From NCBI GenBank assembly GCA_963753615.1, contig CAVWCW010000006.1:124001-188000 (forward strand): a stretch of DNA of 64,000 nt, given 5' to 3'. The notes beneath the pieces were generated by a model. The model was not told the DNA's origin, did not search any database, and worked only from the letters and a program-made list of their open reading frames with translations. Shown one piece after another: positions 59,815 to 64,000 of this stretch. Within the stretch, counting starts at the first letter, position 1. Each line of letters begins with the position of its first letter. The stretch is from CAVWCW01 sp963753615 (GTDB lineage Bacteria > Pseudomonadota > Gammaproteobacteria > Chromatiales > Chromatiaceae). The translations under genes were made by a program, and so were the position numbers.

Positions 59815-61071
59815 CTACCCCTTCATGGAATCGAAGAACTCCCCATTGGTCTTGGTGACCTTGAGCTTGTCGAACAGGAACTCCATCGCCGTCAGTTCGT
59901 CCATGGGGTGCAGGATCTTGCGCAGTATCCACATTTTCTGCAGATCAACCTGCTTCATCAGCAGGTCTTCGCGGCGGGTGCCCGAGCGGTTGATATTGAT
60001 GGCGGGGAAGATGCGCTTCTCGGCGATCCGGCGATCCAGATGAATCTCCATATTGCCCGTGCCCTTGAACTCTTCGTAGATCACCTCGTCCATGCGCGAA
60101 CCGGTATCGATCAGGGCGGTGGCGATGATGGTCAGGCTGCCGCCCTCCTCCACATTGCGGGCAGCGCCGAAGAAACGCTTGGGCCGGTGCAGGGCATTGG
60201 CATCGACGCCGCCGGTGAGCACCTTACCCGAGGACGGGATCACGGTGTTGTAGGCGCGCGCCAGGCGGGTGATGGAGTCCAGCAGGATTACCACGTCGCG
60301 CTTGTGCTCGACCAAGCGCTTGGCCTTTTCGATCACCATCTCGGCTACCTGCACGTGGCGGGCGGCCGGCTCGTCGAAGGTGCTGGAAACCACCTCGCCG
60401 CGAACCGAGCGGGCCATCTCGGTGACCTCCTCCGGGCGCTCGTCGATCAGCAGCACGATCAGATAGCACTCGGGATGATTATGGCCAATGGACTGGGCGA
60501 TGTTCTGCAGCATCATCGTCTTGCCGGCCTTGGGCGGGGATACGATCAGCCCGCGCTGGCCCTTGCCGATGGGGGCGCAAAGCTCAATGGTGCGAACGGT
60601 GATGTCTTCGGTGCTGCCGTTACCCATCTCCAGGGTGAACTTCTTGTTCGCGAACAGGGGCGTGAAGTTCTCGAACAGTATCTTGTTCTTGGCGTTTTCC
60701 GGCTTGTCGTAGTTGATCTCACTGACTTTAAGCAGAGCGAAGTAGCGCTCGCCGTCCTTGGGAGGCCGAATCTTGCCGGCAATGGTGTCACCGGTGCGCA
60801 GGTTGAAGCGCCGGATCTGGCTCGGGGACACATAGATGTCGTCCGGGCCCGCCAAATAGGAGCTGTCGGCGGAGCGCAGAAAGCCGAAGCCGTCCTGCAG
60901 AATCTCCAGCACACCGTCGCCATAGATATCCTCGCCCTTCTTCGCATGGGCTTTGAGGATGGCGAAGATCAAGTCCTGCTTGCGGGAACGAGCCATGCCC
61001 TCGATCGACATGGATTGGGCCAAGCCGACCAGTTCCGGGACCGGCATCTTCTTCAGTTCAGTGAGATTCAT
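59815..61071 (-). CDS. rho: Transcription termination factor Rho
   Basis: Hexameric RNA helicase that ends factor-dependent transcription. It is 418 residues, the E. coli length class, without an inserted N-terminal domain. The N-terminal helical lid and cold-shock RNA-binding domain (GVLEILQDGFGFLRSADSSY) are followed by the P-loop at 178-185 (SPPKAGKT), Walker B in DVVILLDSITRLARAYNTV, and the Q and R loops. No ribosome site is evident before the ATG. A 181-base leader separates it from trxA. Confidence 0.97.
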   Translation of the reverse strand: MNLTELKKMPVPELVGLAQSMSIEGMARSRKQDLIFAILKAHAKKGEDIYGDGVLEILQDGFGFLRSADSSYLAGPDDIYVSPSQIRRFNLRTGDTIAGKIRPPKDGERYFALLKVSEINYDKPENAKNKILFENFTPLFANKKFTLEMGNGSTEDITVRTIELCAPIGKGQRGLIVSPPKAGKTMMLQNIAQSIGHNHPECYLIVLLIDERPEEVTEMARSVRGEVVSSTFDEPAARHVQVAEMVIEKAKRLVEHKRDVVILLDSITRLARAYNTVIPSSGKVLTGGVDANALHRPKRFFGAARNVEEGGSLTIIATALIDTGSRMDEVIYEEFKGTGNMEIHLDRRIAEKRIFPAININRSGTRREDLLMKQVDLQKMWILRKILHPMDELTAMEFLFDKLKVTKTNGEFFDSMKG

Positions 61072-61203
61072 CGGGGTGTGTCTTGCTATATGAAAGTGGG
61101 ATTGAAGGGCAGGCCGGGCAGGGACGGGGCCTTACCGCGCGCGTGCAATCGGTTCGAGGTGCGATTTGGATGAAGATGGTTTGCGGCTTTGCCGCTTTGG
61201 TGC

Positions 61204-61231
61204 ATTTTAGCAGGCTCTGGAGAGGCGTCCA
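61204..61231 (-). promoter_or_regulatory. Candidate rho promoter with extended -10
   Basis: On the minus strand TGC-TAAAAT (61204-61212) is an extended -10 element, preceded at 16 bases by TGGACG (61226-61231), four of six to consensus. It would give a leader of about 125 bases before rho. The leader contains a small hairpin, GCGGC-AAA-GCCGC (61183-61195). Rho is autoregulated through its leader in E. coli. Confidence 0.4.
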
Positions 61232-61245
61232 GCCGACTGGACGCC
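61224..61245 (-). other. Perfect hairpin after trxA
   Basis: GGCGTCCAG-TCGG-CTGGACGCC on the minus strand is a nine-pair stem with a stable tetraloop, seven bases after the trxA stop. It has no T run (TCTCC follows). It is probably an mRNA 3'-end stabiliser or weak terminator, overlapping the -35 of the candidate rho promoter. Confidence 0.5.
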
Positions 61246-61252
61246 CAACCGT

Positions 61253-61579
61253 TCACAGGTTGCTGTCGAGAAAGCTCACCAATTGCGATTTGGAGACGGC
61301 CCCCACCTTGGTGGCCTCGACTTCACCGTCCTTGAACAACATCAGGGTCGGGATGCCGCGGATTCCGTAGCGCGGCGGCGTGTTCGGGTTGTCGTCGATG
61401 TTCAACTTCGCCACTCTGACTTTACCGGCGAACTCGGCGGCGATCTCGTCCAGGACCGGTGCGATCATCTTACAGGGGCCGCACCACTCGGCCCAGTAAT
61501 CGAGCAGCACGGGTTCCGCGGACTTGAGCACGTCGGTCTCGAACGAATCATCCGTCACGTGGACTATGAGTTCACTCAC
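61253..61579 (-). CDS. trxA: Thioredoxin 1
   Basis: General dithiol reductant, 108 residues from the GTG at 61577-61579 (VSELIVHVTDDSFETDVLKS). The active site is WCGPC with Cys33 and Cys36. The cis-Pro loop GIRGIPTLMLFKDGEV is intact. A 20-residue upstream extension in the same frame is unconserved. It is divergent from rhlB and followed by rho, the same trio as in E. coli. A weak promoter match (TTGCAA-17-TCAAAT) lies at 61720-61748. Confidence 0.96.
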   Translation of the reverse strand: MSELIVHVTDDSFETDVLKSAEPVLLDYWAEWCGPCKMIAPVLDEIAAEFAGKVRVAKLNIDDNPNTPPRYGIRGIPTLMLFKDGEVEATKVGAVSKSQLVSFLDSNL

Positions 61580-61786
61580 CTGGGGGTCTCCAACAGTCTG
61601 AATTCTCGGGATTCGACGCCTGCTGGTGCAGAGCCGCACCAGCGTCGATATCAGAGCCCGCCGCCGGCATTTTCAGCGGCCATTCGGGGGGCGGCCTCGG
61701 TTTGTAGCTGTAACCGTCTATTTGAGCGGAAATTTTTTTACATTGCAAGTCCAAACCCAAGGAAATTTGCTGTATCCTACCCCGCC

Positions 61787-63175
61787 ATGACCGAAAAACA
61801 CCTATCAGACGTACGTTTCGACAGCCTCGGCCTGGATGAGCGCATCATGCGCGGGGTGGCCGAAACCGGTTTTACCCAGTGCACTCCAATCCAGGCCGAG
61901 ACCCTGCCCATCGCCTTGGCGGGGCATGACGTGGCAGGCCAGGCCCAGACCGGCACCGGCAAGACCGCGGCCTTCCTGCTGGCCTGCTTCCAACGCCTGC
62001 TGCTCAAGGCCCCTGACGAGCGGCGCAAGCCGACCCAGCCGCGGGCGCTGATGCTGGCCCCGACCCGGGAACTGGCGATCCAGATCCATGCCGATGCCGA
62101 GATCCTGGGCAAGTACTGCGGCCTGAAGACCAACCTGGTATACGGCGGGACCGGCTACGACCAGCAGCGCAAACAGCTCGAGGAAGGCACCGACATCCTG
62201 ATCGGTACCCCCGGGCGCCTGATCGATTACTTCAAACAGCGGGTCTTCGACCTCAATGCGGTGGAAGTGGTGGTGCTGGACGAGGCCGACCGCATGTTCG
62301 ACCTCGGCTTTATCAAAGATATCCGCTACCTGCTACGGCGCATGCCGCCACCGGACCAGCGCCTGGGGATGCTGTTCTCCGCCACCCTGTCGTTTCGGGT
62401 CACTGAGCTCGCCTATGAGCACATGAACAACCCGGAAGCGGTGCGGATAGAGCCGGACAAGGTCACCTGCGACAAGGTGACCCAGACCTGTTTCATGGTG
62501 GCCAACGACGAGAAGGTCCGACTGCTGATCGGACTGCTGCGGCACATGGACCCTCACCGCACCATCGTCTTCGTCAACACCAAGCGCACGGCGGACCGGG
62601 TGTGGGGCTTTCTGGAGGGCAACGGCCTGCATGCCGCCATCCTCTCGGGCGACGTGCCGCAAAAGAAGCGCCTGAGCCTGCTGCGCAAGTTCCAAAACGG
62701 CGAGTTGCCGGTGCTGGTGGCCACTGACGTGGCGGCGCGGGGCCTGCACATCCCCGATGTCAGCCATGTCTTCAACTACGACCTGCCGGAAGACGCCGAG
62801 GACTATGTGCACCGCATCGGGCGCACCGCCCGTGCCGGGGCCAGCGGCGACGCGGTCAGCTTCGCCTGTGAGACCTACTCCTTCTCGTTGCCGGAGATCG
62901 AGGCCTTTATTGGCCGCCGCATGCCGATGCAGTCTGTGAGCGACGAACTGTTGGCGGAGGTCGACCCCAAGAGCCGCAAGTGGGTGGACCGAGCCGACCG
63001 CCTGCAGCCTCGGAACAAGGGCGGCGGACGCGGCGGCGAGCGCGGGCGCGGCGGCGGGCGCCCGCCACGCGGGCGCGGCGACGCATCGGGCAATGGCGAG
63101 ACCAAGCCCAGCGGCGATGGCCAAACCAAGCGACGGCGCCGCCGGCGGCCCAGCGCCGAGACCAGCTCCGACTGA
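61787..63175 (+). CDS. rhlB: DEAD-box RNA helicase RhlB
   Basis: RNA helicase of the degradosome that feeds structured RNA to PNPase. From MTEKHLSDVRFDSLGLDERI it has 462 residues, longer than the 421 of E. coli. The Q motif FTQCTPIQAETL, P-loop AQTGTGKT, DEAD, SAT and HRIGRTARAG motifs are all intact. The extra length is a C-terminal Arg/Gly-rich tail (about 400-462, RGGERGRGGGRPPRGRGD then KRRRRRRP), an RNA-binding type. No ribosome site is obvious before the ATG. Confidence 0.94.
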   Translation: MTEKHLSDVRFDSLGLDERIMRGVAETGFTQCTPIQAETLPIALAGHDVAGQAQTGTGKTAAFLLACFQRLLLKAPDERRKPTQPRALMLAPTRELAIQIHADAEILGKYCGLKTNLVYGGTGYDQQRKQLEEGTDILIGTPGRLIDYFKQRVFDLNAVEVVVLDEADRMFDLGFIKDIRYLLRRMPPPDQRLGMLFSATLSFRVTELAYEHMNNPEAVRIEPDKVTCDKVTQTCFMVANDEKVRLLIGLLRHMDPHRTIVFVNTKRTADRVWGFLEGNGLHAAILSGDVPQKKRLSLLRKFQNGELPVLVATDVAARGLHIPDVSHVFNYDLPEDAEDYVHRIGRTARAGASGDAVSFACETYSFSLPEIEAFIGRRMPMQSVSDELLAEVDPKSRKWVDRADRLQPRNKGGGRGGERGRGGGRPPRGRGDASGNGETKPSGDGQTKRRRRRRPSAETSSD

Positions 63176-63243
63176 TGTCGGCTGGACCCAGCGCGCGGCG
63201 CTAACCACCAGCGGCTCCGAGCCTGCGGACAGAGAACCTGCCC

Positions 63244-64000
63244 ATGGCGAATCGAATTCATCCCCTGGCGGCGGTAGCCCCCAGCGCCGAAATCGGCGAA
63301 GACTGCGAGATCGGTCCATTCTGCGTCATCGGCCCCGACGTGACCCTGGGTCCCGGCTGCCGCCTGCACTCCCACGTGGTGGTCGACGGCCACACCCGGA
63401 TCGGCGGCGGCTGCACCATCTTCCCCTTTGCCAGCGTCGGCGTGCAGTCCCAGGACCTCAAGTTCCAGCCCGGCAGCTTGACCTACACCGAGATCGGCAA
63501 GCAGACCCTGATCCGCGAACACGTCACCATCCACAGCGGCACCGAGGAAGGCTCCAGCACCCGGGTGGGCAGCCATTGCGCCCTGTTGGCCCTGTCTCAT
63601 GTGGGGCACAACTGCACAGTGGGCGACCGGGTAATCATCAGCCACGGCGCCACGCTGGGCGGTCACGTGCTGGTGGAGGACCACTGCAACCTGGGCGGGC
63701 TTTCCGCGGTGCACCAGTTTACCCGTATCGGGCGCAATGCCATGGTGGCCGGCATGGCCCGGGTGGTGCAGGACGTGGTTCCCTTTACCATCGCCGAGGG
63801 AACCCCGGCGGCGATGCGCAGTATCAACCGCATCGGCATGGGCCGCGCCGGCATCGACGAAACCGACATCAAGACCGTGCACAAAGCGTTTCGGCTGTTG
63901 TTCAAGAAGGGCGTGCGCCTGGACGAGGCCCGTGCCCAACTTCAGGCCGAGTATCCGGAGCACGCTTTGGTGCAGGCCATGCTGGCCTTCATCGCCGCCT
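63244..64000 (+). CDS. lpxA: LpxA-type UDP-GlcNAc acyltransferase, 3' end outside window
   Basis: Left-handed beta-helix acyltransferase; the family adds the first acyl chain of lipid A. It starts MANRIHPLAAVAPSAEIGED, and hexapeptide repeats run through about residue 190. The catalytic His corresponds to HVGHNCTVG (about 122). GVQSQDLKF and GGLSAVHQFTRIGRNAMVAG are family stretches, followed by the helical C-domain. 252 codons are visible, near full length, without a stop. It is not beside lpxD, fabZ or lpxB, so it could be a paralogue. Confidence 0.85.
   Translation, partial: MANRIHPLAAVAPSAEIGEDCEIGPFCVIGPDVTLGPGCRLHSHVVVDGHTRIGGGCTIFPFASVGVQSQDLKFQPGSLTYTEIGKQTLIREHVTIHSGTEEGSSTRVGSHCALLALSHVGHNCTVGDRVIISHGATLGGHVLVEDHCNLGGLSAVHQFTRIGRNAMVAGMARVVQDVVPFTIAEGTPAAMRSINRIGMGRAGIDETDIKTVHKAFRLLFKKGVRLDEARAQLQAEYPEHALVQAMLAFIAA

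Overview
The window looks like core chromosome of a GC-rich gammaproteobacterium. The gene orders hemA-prfA-prmC, mreBCD-mrdA-rodA, rlpA-dacA-ybeD-lipB-lipA, trxA-rho facing rhlB, and TPR-ispE-tRNAGln-prs-rplY-pth are all typical of that class. A gatCAB amidotransferase operon, a FadL/OmpP1-type porin and a MurU-type uridylyltransferase point away from the enterics and towards Chromatiales/Ectothiorhodospiraceae-like or pseudomonad-like lineages. The genus is not determined.

Region 1 (1-29.5 kb, all minus strand) is one continuous translation/transcription supercluster. In transcription order it reads tRNA-Tyr, tRNA-Gly, tRNA-Thr, tuf copy 2, tRNA-Trp, secE, nusG, rplK, rplA, rplJ, rplL, rpoB, rpoC, rpsL, rpsG, fusA, tuf copy 1, the S10 operon (rpsJ to rpsQ), the spc operon (rplN to secY, rpmJ) and rpsM, which is cut by the window edge. 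Recognisable control elements are a strong promoter before tRNA-Tyr, the L10 autoregulatory leader before rplJ, a terminator-like attenuator between rplL and rpoB, a hairpin after rpoC and a likely alpha-operon promoter before rpsM.

Region 2 (29.5-41.2 kb) holds a FadL-like outer-membrane protein, a bidirectional terminator, then pth, rplY, prs, tRNA-Gln, ispE and a TPR lipoprotein on the minus strand. These are divergent from hemA, prfA, prmC, a small unknown protein and moeB. lolB, which usually sits before ispE, is missing.

Region 3 (41.3-56.3 kb) holds gatCAB (minus), divergent from a long plus-strand cell-shape, peptidoglycan and lipoate cluster: mreB, mreC, mreD, mrdA, rodA, mltB, rlpA, dacA, dat, ybeD, lipB, lipA.

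Region 4 (56.4-64 kb) holds a three-gene minus-strand operon (a MurU-like nucleotidyltransferase, a GCS2-type carboxylate-amine ligase and an AspA/AstE-type metallohydrolase), then rho and trxA (minus), rhlB (plus) and an lpxA-like gene cut by the right edge.

Sequence quality matters here. Single-base indels break rpoC, rpoB, rplA, rplK, nusG, secE, tuf copy 2, dat and lipB, several of them essential single-copy genes. Every isolated event is a one-base insertion, and 25.5-28.6 kb has a dense mix of insertions and deletions. These are best read as sequencing or assembly errors, so the affected genes are annotated at their inferred full extents. I found no insertion sequence, prophage, CRISPR array or defence system. 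The most unusual items are the three-gene ligase/hydrolase operon, the small Cys/His protein before moeB, intergenic heptamer arrays and a possibly leaderless murU.
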